Positions 20,163 through 30,741 of a stretch of DNA of 40,668 bases are shown here, piece by piece. The stretch spans positions 268,483 through 309,150 of the forward strand of contig NW_014577306.1 of the NCBI RefSeq assembly GCF_000485595.1, in the 5' to 3' direction. The notes beneath the pieces are model-generated. The model was not told where the DNA came from. It did no database searches and was given only the letters and a program-made list of their open reading frames with translations. This stretch comes from Priapulus caudatus (taxonomy: Eukaryota > Priapulida > Priapulimorpha > Priapulimorphida > Priapulidae). How positions within the stretch are numbered: the first letter of the stretch is position 1; each line of letters opens with the position of its first letter. Position numbers and translations under genes: made by a program.

Positions 20163-21540
20163 TACAACGTACAAGTTACAAACATGTAGATATGAAGTCA
20201 AATAAACGCGGCCGTGACTATACATCGTGGACCTCGCGACGTTTGTAAGATTGTGGGATGGATCTCGATGTCTCAACATATATTTAGACTACTGAATTTA
20301 CAATATATAGATATCTTTTCATCTTGTACTGCCGACTATATCACGTATCGGGCTCTCGCTCGTTACGCATTTCCATCAGGCAAGCGCAAGTCCAAGTGAA
20401 ACGTGTTACGAATAACAATAATTGCGCACAGTTAGGGTACACGGACGCGACTGTCGCATTGGTGTGACGACTACGAAAACCCGAGGAAATGTGAAAACAG
20501 CCGGGAAACGGACGGACAGTTTTTCCCTGAGCTCCCGCGCTTTTTGCTACATGTCATTGATAGAGGAGGTCGGGTTGAAAAACACAGAACATGCTGAAAG
20601 CTTTCGTATACCGAGCGTAAGTTGTCGAATCCCGGAGGCCTCGTATTTAAAGCTTTTGTTGCGTCCGCCTGATGGCGCTCTCGACTTTCGTTTCTGCTCG
20701 TTGAAGGGTTGATGAAGGTGATGTGCGCACTGCTGTACGAACCGTGGGACGTGGGGGGGGGCTAAGCTGACGTCATACACGACCCGTGCTTCGTCTATAT
20801 TATAGTTCTTATCGTTCTTGTCTCATCCATCAAGCTACTGCTATCTATCCCATTTCCGATGCTCTCAGAGGGCACACGCTATAGTAGGCCATCATTACTA
20901 TAAAGATCGAGCCGTTCGGCGTAGTCAGAATTTCAACTGTGAGTAAAGAGGGCCGTAGTGTAACGCAAGTAGGTTTAACGATGGTTGTATGAGTAGGCTG
21001 CTCCTATGACTACGGTTTAGGACATTGCTTTGATGCCAGTGTGGCAGACAGGTGGTAGTCCATATTTAAGGGGCGATACGTATTTCTAATCTTTAGGGCT
21101 CAACCTCTGAAATATTACTTGAGCAGGTTCACGCGCTTATTCCGTGTGCGTGCATGCACTGCCGGCGCGCGGCCGTATCTGGTAACTATATGTTCCAAAT
21201 ACGTGATCTATCATCGATTAGCGGGGCTAGTGTGGTAGTAAGCCGAGCCGTTATCAGTCGCACCTTGCGTTTCTCATAGTTGCTCGCTTTCCTTCCGGCT
21301 CTCCGACGAGGCAGGTCGTATTTCGCCGTGCTCACCGCGCGATATCGAGTTATTTATTTCACCTGCTGAATTACCTGCTCCACATTCAGACTCGCGTCAC
21401 TAGTAAGTGCGCTATCATCGTTCCCATCATGACCGCTATGCATGCGTTTTATTTTGCACAAATTACGTACCAGCACGTTGTCGTGTTTAATAACGAGCTA
21501 CGTTCACATTACCTAATCAGAAGTTAATAATAATAGATCT
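20163..21540. other. Unassigned intergenic sequence
   Basis: A 96-codon plus-strand frame at 20422-20712 lies in moderately GC-rich sequence. It has no family signature that I recognise, and its length is within chance. An eight-G run lies at 20754-20761. Nothing else stands out. Confidence 0.3.
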
Positions 21541-21598
21541 ATATTATTATCTGTTTTTATCATCTATATTATTATTATTATTATTATTATTATCAATT
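21541..21598 (+). repeat. (ATT)n microsatellite
   Basis: A run of about nine ATT triplets (21568-21594) sits inside an AT-rich stretch. AATAGATCT to its left and GGATCTATT to its right form a loose inverted pair. Confidence 0.8.
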
Positions 21599-21609
21599 AT
21601 GGATCTATT

Positions 21610-22137
21610 ATGTAGGAAAGCGCCGGCTTCTCCACACTTAGGGTTTACTTTGATAATTCCCCATGAGTCTCTTCAGCTTCGCCGCACGGCGTAGGCCACC
21701 AGGATAACACCAATATCAGTCACGCGGGTGATATACTGGGGCCATTATACAACGGTTATGGACTTGTTGACGCCAAACGCGCACGGACTAGGGGACTCGG
21801 CTTCCATCCTCCCCGTGGCACGGTCCAGCTTTGCCCGCGCTGTTCTTTCCTTCTTATTCCTTCTATACCCCGCTTTTCCACCGTTACCTTCCACCTTTCA
21901 CTTTCCACCTTCACCTCTGCCGAGCTACTTCGCGATCAACGTCTTACGGTACGAAATTACTGATATACGGTATTCTGTGTGTGCGTTGTCATCTGTGTAG
22001 TTTCGTGGAGCTGTGTGCATTTACACTGTTAAGAGAATATCCGGTGGTATAATAGAACGAACGAAGAGTAGCGTACCAATACTGTGTTCGTGTTATCCTA
22101 TCTGTGCTATCTATCGTGGACTCGGTCAACGCAACCT
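21610..22137. other. Unassigned intergenic sequence
   Basis: It contains a CT/CCTT-rich stretch around 21840-21930. No gene is recognised. Confidence 0.3.
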
Positions 22138-22262
22138 GTTACTACCCCCATAAGAAACGGGTGCCACTAGCGCCCCCACTAAACCGTAGAGCCTGAGTGA
22201 GAAGAGAATCCCGTCCTTAGATTGGTGCATGTGACCAGCGGTTTAGTTTGGGGTAGTAGCAA
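22138..22262. repeat. Small inverted-ended repeat, about 125 bp
   Basis: GTTACTACCCCC at the left is mirrored by GGGGTAGTAGCAA at the right. A second pair, ACTAAACCG on the left and CGGTTTAGT on the right, lies inside. This could be a very short MITE. There is no clear target duplication. Confidence 0.4.
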
Positions 22263-22360
22263 TACGTGCGTAGATTGCCACGTTCCTCGTATCGGTGTAG
22301 CATCTAGTATCGTATCGGTTCTAATATCTGTTTTTCTCTCTAAGCACGACCTAATAATAG

Positions 22361-22472
22361 CAGGAGTAAGATAATATAGGATCCTATGTTATCTATATAT
22401 ATCTATATATATTATCTATATTATCTATATATTATAGGATCCTATAGGAATCATATATTATCTTACTCCTGA
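22361..22472. mobile_element. AT-rich fold-back palindrome
   Basis: CAGGAGTAAGATAATATAGG runs into ATCCTAT on the left and is mirrored by ATAGGATCC..ATATTATCTTACTCCTG on the right, around a TATCTATAT core. The left flank AATAG and right flank ATAATAGCAG leave ATAGCAG-like sequence at both sides, possibly a target duplication. The arm theme is shared with the palindromes at 5693-5763 and 14045-14135. Confidence 0.6.
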
Positions 22473-22510
22473 TAATAGCAGTACCCGTGCGTGGCGCGAC
22501 CGCAAGCGCG

Positions 22511-22526
22511 ATGACGTCATGACTCA
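22511..22526 (+). promoter_or_regulatory. CRE-like site abutting an AP-1-like site
   Basis: TGACGTCA (22512-22519) is immediately followed by TGACTCA (22520-22526). These are consensus sites for CREB/ATF and AP-1 bZIP factors in animals. No gene is seen close by, so a regulatory role is unproven. Confidence 0.25.
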
Positions 22527-22570
22527 TCTAGCCGCCACGCGTCGCTATCGTAGCGCGCGTGTGCGGAGGC

Positions 22571-22665
22571 AAACTCCACGACAGATGGCGCTCTCGCTCT
22601 GGCTCAATTCTACTATATCCTGAGTGTGGGAAAGGGGCGCTGCATGCAGTTTGGTGCGGAGGTAA
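22571..22665 (-). repeat. Dispersed repeat, empty-site relative of 15314-16012
   Basis: Read on the minus strand this gives TGCATGCAGCGCCCCTTTCC, then CACTCAGGATATAGTAGAATT, then GAGCCAGAGCGAGAGCGCC and the CTGTCGTGGAGTTTG block. The same blocks at 15314-16012 are split by the 590-bp TIR element after GGATATA. This copy therefore shows the uninterrupted state. Confidence 0.8.
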
Positions 22666-22859
22666 CTTAGCGCGGTGTAGTTTTGTGTGATAATTTAATA
22701 TCAGGGAACACCGTTAACGCTACTGCTGTTTGTGTTGTTGCAGCTTTTACCTGCTAGGCTAGGCATCGGATTATATACGCGCGCCACGCCAATCACGATC
22801 GCCATAACGTCACAAATTCACATAGGGGAAAGATAACAGAAATAAACACACACGTACTG

Positions 22860-22960
22860 GAACGTAGCGAATTCACATATAGATGCCGTAACAGAAACAC
22901 ATACACATAAATGAACGTAGCGAATTCACATATAGATGCCGTAACAAGAACACATACACG
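22860..22960 (+). repeat. Direct repeat, two copies with 53-bp spacing
   Basis: GAACGTAGCGAATTCACATA, followed by TAGATGCCGTAAC and then ACACATACAC, occurs at 22860-22906 and 22913-22960. The copies are almost identical. Confidence 0.85.
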
Positions 22961-22997
22961 TACATATAAGCATGTAACGAATGCACTATAATAAGCA

Positions 22998-23283
22998 TGT
23001 GTGGCTTACACTATGTGTGGCGCACACTATGTGTGGCTCACACAATGTGTGGCTCACACAATGTGTGGCTCACACAATGTGTGACTCACACTATGTGTGG
23101 CTCACACAATGTGTGGCTCACACAATGTTTGGTCACACAATGTGTGGCTCACACAATGTGTGGCTCACACAATGTGTGGCTCACACTGTGTGTGGCTCAC
23201 ACAATGTGTGGCTCACACTGTGTGTGGCTCACACAATGTGTGGCTCACACAATGTGTGGCTCACACAATGTGTGGCTCACACC
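22998..23283 (+). repeat. 16-bp hairpin tandem repeat, about 18 units
   Basis: The unit is TGTGTGGCTCACACAA. TGTGTG and CACACA can pair across a GCT loop, so each unit could fold on itself. Variants include TGTGTGGCTTACACTA, TGTGTGACTCACACTA and one 15-bp unit. Frames of 65-127 codons through the array (GSHNVWLTQCVAH type) are artefacts. It is not a CRISPR array because there are no unique spacers. Confidence 0.93.
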
Positions 23284-23401
23284 GCTACATTTAACGAAAA
23301 CGCGTATCCCGCGTCGGTGGATATACGCATCTAACGTACGTTACACCGCCACCACTGGACACACGTTGACGTTTTTTTAAAGGAACTCTGACTCATATAA
23401 G

Positions 23402-23761
23402 TGTAGCGACCAATGTTACACTTGGATTGTATTCTGTTGAGGCGTATTTGCGTCGTTGACAGTGTGCCATTATGCCAATGACGCCACACGCTAGTATCCA
23501 CGACGGATCTATTATTAAGTCCAGTCATCACGTCGTGGATACCTGATGACGGCATGGGAAAAACTATTACGTCTATTAGTCATCCATTAGCCACGTTAGT
23601 GGATGCTTCATGGAAGTCACCGGTTCTCAGTTACAATAAAGATACGTCTTGACTCTGGTTCCAAGTCTTTGCTTTTAACTATCTTGGTTTGACTATTCAG
23701 GCCTAGTTACTCTCCTACCTCTCTCCACACACTCTTGTGTAGCGTCACGCACAACGCTACA
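23402..23761 (+). mobile_element. Solo LTR of an LTR retrotransposon
   Basis: The 360-bp segment begins TGTAGCG and ends CGCTACA, a perfect 7-bp terminal inverted repeat with the canonical TG..CA ends of LTRs. TAAG lies directly outside both ends (23398-23401 and 23762-23765), a 4-bp target duplication. AATAAA at 23635-23640 fits the polyadenylation signal expected in an LTR and sets the orientation as plus. No internal region, primer-binding site or second LTR follows, so this is what recombination between two LTRs leaves behind. The short target duplication and end sequence are compatible with Ty3/Gypsy-like elements, but I cannot assign the clade without internal genes. Confidence 0.78.
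23635..23640 (+). promoter_or_regulatory. Polyadenylation signal of the solo LTR
   Basis: AATAAA in the last third of the LTR, about 120 bp before its 3' end. It would have served 3'-end formation of the element's transcript. Confidence 0.5.
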
Positions 23762-23765
23762 TAAG

Positions 23766-24035
23766 CACAGGCACACCCGAACACGCGTACACGTACACGT
23801 ACACGCACACGCACACGCACACGCACACGTACACGCACACGCACACGCACACGCACACGCTTACGCGTACGTGCACGCGCACACGCACACGCACACGCGC
23901 ACGCGCACGCGCACACGCACACGCACACGCACACGCACACACGCACGCACACACATACACAAGCACACACACATGCCCACACACACACGCACGAACACAC
24001 ACACACACCCACGCACGCACGCACACACACACACA

Positions 24036-24067
<32 letters not shown>

Positions 24068-24245
24068 CACACGCACGCACTACACACACACGCGCGCGCG
24101 CACGCACGCCACATCACACACACACACACAACACACACACAACTACGCACGCACGCACACACACACACACACACACACACCACACACACACACACACAAA
24201 CACACACACGTACACGTACACGTACACGTACACGCACACGCGCTT
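23766..24245 (+). repeat. AC-rich compound microsatellite
   Basis: Runs of (CACG)n, (CACA)n, (GTACAC)n and CGCG blocks are mixed over about 480 bp, immediately right of the solo LTR. GTACACGTACACG hexamers occur at both ends of the array. Open frames of 70-176 codons rich in V, C, R and A or H and T are produced by the dinucleotide pattern only. Confidence 0.9.
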
Positions 24246-24501
24246 ACTTTGGCGAGGTTTTAATTTCGCATATCCACAATAAGTAAAAAGTGGGGATTTT
24301 TCGAAGCGTCCATCTTGCTGTCTTGTCCATCTTGTCCGTTTTCCGGTTGCTTCATGCTACGATTCCCATATATCACTAGACCCCTGCCGGTAAGAAGACT
24401 GAGCGCGATGAAAACGCTGCCTGCGAGGATTAATCTGCGAACCCACATCTTGAGCAATCTCTTAAATTGTTATTTCTTAGAGTTCAATACGGCAATGCTT
24501 A

Positions 24502-24958
24502 TAAGGCCACCGCACACGCAGCGAATTTTTACAAACGATGCAAGCGCATGAAGCGCATGAAGCGATGAAACGATGACAGCGACTTGTAGCGTGTGCGGCG
24601 CCTGAATATGCGAGCTGCAGAAAACAAAAATACAATGGCGCGTCAAGCCGAACAATCAACGCGAACAATGCGAATTGCAGTGTGGAAATTTACACAGCCA
24701 CTCGCACACGCTGTTCCATCTCCACATAATACTTCTAATCTGGTTCTAAGGTCCACCGCGCACACCACAAAATCGCGCTCCAAATAATCGGTTCAAAATC
24801 AAATCATGTTTGCATGATTTTGGAACGATCACCCGATAAAAAATAAAAATCGTCTACAAATGTACGCGCACCACCTACAATCGTTTCATCGCTCATCGCC
24901 CTCATCGCTCCATCGCTTCATCGTTTCTTAAAAATCGGCTTGTGTGTGCGGCGGACCT
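24502..24958. mobile_element. 457-bp TIR element, present in copy 1 only
   Basis: The left end has AGGCCACCGCACACGCAGCG and the reverse complement of the right end has AGGTCCGCCGCACACACAAG. Both continue with ATTTTTA and AAACGATG followed by GAAGCGATG-type subterminal repeats. TTA flanks both sides (24499-24501 and 24959-24961). Copy 2 reads CAAGCTTACAGAG straight through at about 27453-27465, giving the empty site. TTA target duplications are typical of PIF/Harbinger elements, so this is probably a MITE of that group. It has no coding capacity. Confidence 0.85.
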
Positions 24959-25014
24959 TTACAGAAGTGGTATAAAATAGTTTGACTTTGACATATATCC
25001 AATTTTATTGCAGG

Positions 25015-25065
25015 TAGAAACGACTAATATAATATATATATAATATATATATAATATAAGTATCT
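25015..25065 (+). repeat. AT-rich TATA patch (copy 1)
   Basis: Imperfect TATAATATATAT sequence. The corresponding place in copy 2 is a cleaner (AT)n at 27510-27538, so this site differs between the copies. Confidence 0.7.
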
Positions 25066-25871
25066 ATATTATGTATTGTAAATGAGTAACAGCATACAAG
25101 ACCAAAAAACCGGCGGCTTGCTAGCTTTGCAGTTATTTCTGTTATTATGAAACGAAGAACGTTCTCCACATATTGCCTTCCGAATATCACATATTCCAAT
25201 AAAATATTACACGAGATGGCATCGGTTCGAAATCATAAATACACAGTCACCGCCGGCAATTATGTAATTAAGATCTTTAGTGAAAACTTTCGCCCTTTCT
25301 CCTTTGTAAATTATTTCACCGAAACATCTTCGTGGAAACAATACCAAAACACGCATCACCGGGCCAAGTCTGGTTTATATTGTAAAACATTTGCCGTCGT
25401 CACATGTAAAAAATGCTTTTGATTTTAATGGCCGGGCGATCCGGCTTGCGATCTACAGAGTGGCCATGCACGGCAGATTCTCCATATGCTCTCCGTTGCT
25501 TCGCATCGCCCTGCCTGATTTCTTAACCCCCTCGTCACGCGATACTGTCGCATTTTCCAACAATAATCATACTGATTAGTGGCATCTCTCTGCCGTTCGG
25601 CATAGCACTCTTCCGTAAGAGAGCTGGCATCTAATAAAAGCGATAGCCCGTGGGCGATCTCGTTAGCGTTATCGATGGATATTGTGGATCAATCGGCATT
25701 ATAGTCAGCGAATCATCTGCTAATTGCTCGCCAATTCTAGCGTCTGTAAAATGTATGCATTACCTTTCATGCTTTGAGTAAGATGAAACAAATATAAACG
25801 CAGGTTTAGTCGGGATTGCACAGGAGTGAATAAAAAACAAGTTGGTTTATAAATCACTATATGAAAAAAAA

Positions 25872-25978
25872 AAATCACTAAATCACTAATAATCACTAAT
25901 TCACCTATCACAAATCCACTATCACTAAATCACTAAATCACCTACAATCACTAAATCAACTATCACTAAATCACTCAT
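25872..25978 (+). repeat. 8-bp TCACTAAA tandem array (copy 1)
   Basis: Units of ATCACTAA with frequent insertions such as CCTA and ATAA. The same array in copy 2 (28288-28400) is more regular and differs in unit order. Confidence 0.88.
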
Positions 25979-27283
25979 GATAGCATCATTCGAATTTTCA
26001 TTAAGTGCTATATGACACAAACAGCAGTTGCCATGACATTGCTTATAGTGCAATCTCTCCCAGCTATGCCCGTAATCTGTTACTGCCTATCACGCTAGTT
26101 CCAAACCTGTTTCGATTCAACAGCTCACGTACATCTATCTGGTTCTGCTTCACATATAGTTACCTCTGCACACACAGTTGCACACACAGAGGTGCCTCTC
26201 AAGCTACTCGTATATGCTTCACACTCGACTAAAACCATTTTAGCTGGGACGTGAATAAACTTTATTAGCTTTTCTGCCATGAGCCGGGCGCGTCTTCGAA
26301 TAGCGCATAATAGTATTGATTTTTTTCACCTTAAGAAAAACACGTGCTACAGAAAGGGCAACAGCACTCCACATGCACACACTAGCAGTGCTCCAAGCAA
26401 TTCCGGATAATTCGTCGCCTCACTAGCAACCGCGGCATCACTGCTATCAGTGATGCCCGCAACACCGTGCATGCACACAGGGAAAAACTTGCGTTCATGC
26501 TGGGCTCTGAATATTATAATGTACTAATAATGTATACGAGTGTGCAACTCCGTAAAATTAATTTTTATGTTAATGGCGATGCGTCATGCCGCATTCGAAT
26601 TTCTAGTTATATCTTAGTTTGCCTACAGCTTAATCCGGCACATGACACACCGGACATCGCTGCCAGGCGAACGTGCGATAAAAAATGGCCATGTCCGTGT
26701 CAGCTATTGTTATGTGTAAACAAAGCAAATAAACTCCAACTTGATTTTTATGCTCTGGTGTAACGAACATAAAATAACAATGCGCGCTACCCTGACGTCT
26801 TTCTGCTCATAGACGCTAAAGCTACCCGCATTTTATTCGGGTGACGTGTTAATTTGTTTGTCGCGCTGACGAGGAGCAAGCGAGTGCAAGATTTACAGGT
26901 GAACGAGTGTGAACCTATTTACAATCGCCACTGTTTTATCCGCTCGTTAACTATAAGGGCATGCAAAGTTATTCACTACGTGATATCCGCCCATCATGGA
27001 ACGGCGCAGGGTTATGCGAATCACATCTGCCTTTTAGCCACACGGTGCGTCCCTGGGCATGATACAGAAATTAGGATATTTAAGTGTAAGAAAAAAAGAT
27101 TTAGATCCTATTAGTAACGTTTCTCGAACGTCGACGTCTATAATTTGATATATAGATTGATAGATATTGATACTTTTAATTGCGTTGCTTGTCAAATTCT
27201 CCAGAAAGCAGGCTGTAGTGACAGCAGAATAGGCGTGGAGACAGTCTCTATACATCGATCGCAGTTTGAAACGTTTAAGTTTC

Positions 27284-27293
27284 NNNNNNNNNN
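27284..27293. other. Assembly gap of 10 N
   Basis: Ten ambiguous bases lie exactly between the end of copy 1 and the start of copy 2 of the duplicated segment. This is a placeholder gap; it does not mark real missing sequence of known length. Confidence 0.98.
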
Positions 27294-27506
27294 GTTTTCC
27301 GGTTGCTTCATGCTACGATCCCATATATCACTAGACTCCCTGCCGGTAAGAAAACTGAGCGGATGAAACGCTGCTGGAGGATTAATCTGCAACCCACATC
27401 TTTGAGAATCTCTAAATTGGTTTTCTTAGAGTTCAATACGGCAAGCTTACAGAGTGTGTATAAAATATTTGACTTTGACATATATCCCAATTTATTGCAG
27501 GTAGAA

Positions 27507-27509
<3 letters not shown>

Positions 27510-27538
<29 letters not shown>
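27510..27538 (+). repeat. (AT)n microsatellite (copy 2)
   Basis: About 14 AT units after GTAGAACG. It is the counterpart of the imperfect patch at 25015-25065. Confidence 0.85.
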
Positions 27539-27542
<4 letters not shown>

Positions 27543-28287
27543 TGTAAATGAGTAACAGTACAAACCAAAAACCGCGGCTGTAGCTTTGCAGTTATTTCTG
27601 TTATTATGAAACGAAGAACGTTTCCACATATTCCTTCCAATATCACATATTCCAATAAAAATTACACGAGATGGCATCGGTTCGAAATCATAAAAACAGT
27701 CACCCGCGGAATATGTAATTAGATCTTTAGTGAAAACTTTCGCCCTTTCTCTTTGTAAATATTACCGAAACATTTCGTGGAAAAATAATAAACACGCTCA
27801 CCGGGGGGCCAAGTCTGTGTATTTGTAACATTTGCGTCTTCACATGTAAAAAAATGCTTTTGATTTTAATCGGGGCGATGGCTTGCGATCTACAGAGTTC
27901 CATGCACGCAGAATTCTCCATATGCTCTCCGTGTGCTTCGCATCGCCTGCTGGATTTCTTAACCCCCTCGTCACGGATCTGTCGCATTTCTCAACAATAA
28001 TCATCTGATTAGTGCATCTCTCTGCGTTCGGATAGCACTCTTCCGGTAAGAGATCTGGCATCTAATAAAGCGTAGCCCGTGGGCGATCTCGTTAGGTTAT
28101 GATGGATAATTGTGGATCATGCATATAGTCAGCTGAATCATCTGTAATTGCTCGCCAATTCTACGTCTGTAAAATGTATGCATTCCTTCATGCTTGAGTA
28201 ATATGAACAATATAACGCAGGTTTAGTCGGGATTGCACAGGAGTGAATAAAAACAAGTTTGTTTATAAATCACTATTGAAAAAAAAA

Positions 28288-28400
28288 ATCACTAAATCAC
28301 TAAATCACTATTCACTATCACTAAATCACTATCACTAAATCACTAAATCACTAAATCACTAAATCACTAAATCACTAAATCACTATCACTAAATCACTAT
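28288..28400 (+). repeat. 8-bp TCACTAAA tandem array (copy 2)
   Basis: A regular run of about a dozen ATCACTAA units with a few shortened ones. It is the counterpart of 25872-25978. Confidence 0.9.
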
Positions 28401-29635
28401 TGATAGCATCATCGAATTTGTGATTAATTGTATATGACACAAACAGCAGTTGCCATCGAACTATGCTTATAGTGCAATCTCTCCCAGCTATGCCGTATCT
28501 GTTACTGCCTATACGCTATGTTTCCAAACCTTTGCTATTTCCATCAGCTACGTAATCTATCTGTCTGCTTCACATAGTTACCTCTCACACACAGTTGCAC
28601 ACACAGAGTTGCCTCTCAGCTACTCGTATATGTCACACTCGACTAAACCATTTAGCTGGGGACGTGAAATAACTTTATTAGCTTTTTTGCCATATTGCCG
28701 GCGGTCTTCGATTAGCGCATAATAGGTATTTAGTTTTTCACCTAAGAACACGTGGCTTACAGAAAGGTGCAACAGCACTCACATGCACACACTAGCAGGT
28801 GCTAAGCAATTTCGAGAATTCGTCGCTCACTAGCAACCGTGCATCATGATCAGTGATGGCATGCACACAGGAAAACTTGCGTTCATGGGGTCTGAATATT
28901 ATAATGTATAATAATGTATACGGAGTGTGCACTCCGTAAAATTATTTTTATGTTAATGGCGATGGTCATGCCGCATTCGAATTTCTAGTTATATCTTAGT
29001 TTGCTACAGTTAATCGCGGCACATCGACACACCGGACATCGCTGGCCAGGCGAACGTGCGATAAATGCATTTCCGTGTCAGCTATTGTTTATGTGTAAAC
29101 AAAGCAAATAAATCAACTTGATTTTTATGCTCTGGTGTAACGAACATAAAAGTAACAATGCGGCTACCCTGACGTCTGTCTGTGATAGACGTAAAGGTAC
29201 CCGCATTTTATTCGGTGACGTGTTAATTTTGTTTTTCGCGCTGACGAGGAGCAACAGGTGAAGATTTACAGGTGAACGAGTGTGAACTATTTACAATCGC
29301 ACTGTTTTATCCGGTGTTAACTATAGTCATGCAAAGTTATGCACTACGTGATATCCGCATCATGGAACCGCGCAGGGTTATGCGAATCACATCTGCCTTT
29401 TGGCACACTGGCGTCGTGGATGATACAGAAATTGATATTTAAGTGTAGAAAAAAAGATTTAGATTTATAGTAACGTTTCTCCGACGTCGACGTCTATATT
29501 TTGATATATAGATTGATAGATATTGATACTTTTAATTGGTTGCTTGTCAATATCTCAGAAACAGGCTGTATGACAGCAGAATAGGCGTGGAGACAGTCTC
29601 TATAATCCGATCGCAGTTGAAACGTTTAAGTTTCA

Positions 29636-29813
29636 ATGTGCGGACCGATTGATTCCGCTATAGAAAAAAGAAAGGGTATAGCAGCATTTATAGGTAGGGG
29701 GTTGTATACTGAGAAAAGGGACGTGACTAACCCTTGCAATATACTGCCGTGCTATTTACCGATGGCGGTAAATAAGCTCGATAGATCATGGAAGACACAC
29801 CAAGGAGCTGGAT
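29636..29813. other. Short unassigned stretch right of copy 2
   Basis: This is single-copy sequence beginning after CGTTTAAGTTTC, where the duplication ends. Nothing is recognised. Confidence 0.3.
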
Positions 29814-29879
29814 AGAAGGTGTTTAACGATACACACTGTATTGCTGAAAGTCTATTGTTAGTTATCAGGATTATCTGTA
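29814..29879 (+). repeat. Solitary end of the 33515-34014 element family
   Basis: AGAAGGTGTTTAACGATACA, then CACTGTATTGCTGAAAGTC, then ATTGTTAGTTA and GGATTATCTG closely follow the right end of the element at 33515-34014. No opposite end lies within the next few hundred bases, so this is a truncated or recombined copy. Confidence 0.7.
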
Positions 29880-30739
29880 TGATATGTGAGAATGCAGAGA
29901 GACACTATAGCGTATAGAAACCGCCTCACTACAGCTATCTGTGCAGACCTGCAATTGTTGTTGCGAAATTCATCATTGATCCTGGGAAGACACCTAAGAA
30001 AGCGCTAAATGGTGATGAGAATGAAGATAACCTAATGAATCACTTGTTTGATTATCCTCAGAATCTCTACTGCGGCAACTGCCCCTCACTTCCCATTCTC
30101 GTGGACCGTTGATTACCTTAACAAACTATAGATTTCTGTATTATGTCAGTCTCAATGCTTGCCGATGCAAATAGGATAATATCAGACTAAACTATTCCAA
30201 TTCTAAATGCCAACAAAATATTCGTCTCGTGGGGTTGTTAGGAATACATTGTGTCATGCCAATCATGATCCATTCATGGTTGCTATTTGAAGTTTTAATC
30301 GCGTTAGCTATACAAGCACATAGCACGCGGAAATAAGCTTTGTCGAAACTGTAACGCATGATAAGCTCAGAATTATGAATATTAGTTTAATGTACGAATA
30401 AATCAAATTTGGATCGGTGAATTCGAACGCGATGGCACTGTAGATCTGTAAGAGCTTCTATATATGGAACATACTGACGTACGTTGTGTCTGAGCTCTAT
30501 ATAAAAGTTATTTTATTAAATCCCGGTCTGCCATTCTAATTCATATCAAGAGCTAATAAACACATTGTTCATATGCTAGGTATATAGTATAGACACAGGA
30601 CCAAACTCAGAAATCTCGCTATGCTGTCTAAACGCTGAACATGAATATATATATATATTATATGTTTAGGGGGGTTTTGTTTATTCTTAGTGACGTTTTT
30701 TGGTTGTACGCTGTATGTTAATTGTAGAGCCGCGCCACC
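29880..30739. other. Unassigned intergenic sequence
   Basis: One plus-strand stretch without stops (about 29910-30112) ends KKALNGDENEDNLMNH and further residues. It has no ATG near its start and no recognised motif, and is within chance length. A short (AT)n lies at 30645-30661. Confidence 0.3.
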
Positions 30740-30741
30740 TA

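Larger units (their letters stand above)
24335..27283 (+). repeat. Copy 1 of a duplicated segment left of the 10-N gap
   Basis: This copy begins GTTTTCCGGTTGCTTCATGC and ends CGTTTAAGTTTC at the gap. The second copy, 27294-29635, begins and ends with the same words. It contains the 457-bp TIR element (24502-24958), an AT-rich patch, an 8-bp TCACTAAA array and about 2 kb of sequence without recognisable genes. Small open frames in it are interrupted in copy 2, so there is no sign of conserved coding. Confidence 0.9.
27294..29635 (+). repeat. Copy 2 of the duplicated segment, right of the 10-N gap
   Basis: Collinear with 24335-27283 from GTTTTCCGGTTGCTTC to CGTTTAAGTTTC, but about 600 bp shorter. 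Some 457 bp of that is the absent TIR element. The rest is many one- or two-base losses, for example in the GAGCGATG and GCCCGTGGGCG neighbourhoods. The loss is directional, as with an unpolished contig. Sequence to the right of 29635 continues only from this copy. Confidence 0.9.

Noticed and set aside
22998-23283. CRISPR-like appearance of regularly spaced repeats
   Set aside because: The repeats are directly adjacent 16-bp units without unique spacers, in a eukaryotic context.
23707-24263. Open frames of 70-176 codons rich in V, C, R or H, T
   Set aside because: Produced by alternating AC/GT and CG dinucleotides.
24335-29635. Genuine recent tandem duplication
   Set aside because: The copies meet exactly at an N run, differ by a transposon insertion and differ by one-directional single-base losses, so an assembly artefact or haplotype placement is more likely.
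29910-30112. Stop-free stretch ending in NHLFDYPQNLYCGNC
   Set aside because: About 66 codons without an ATG near its start and no recognised motif. Could be an exon, but equally expected by chance.
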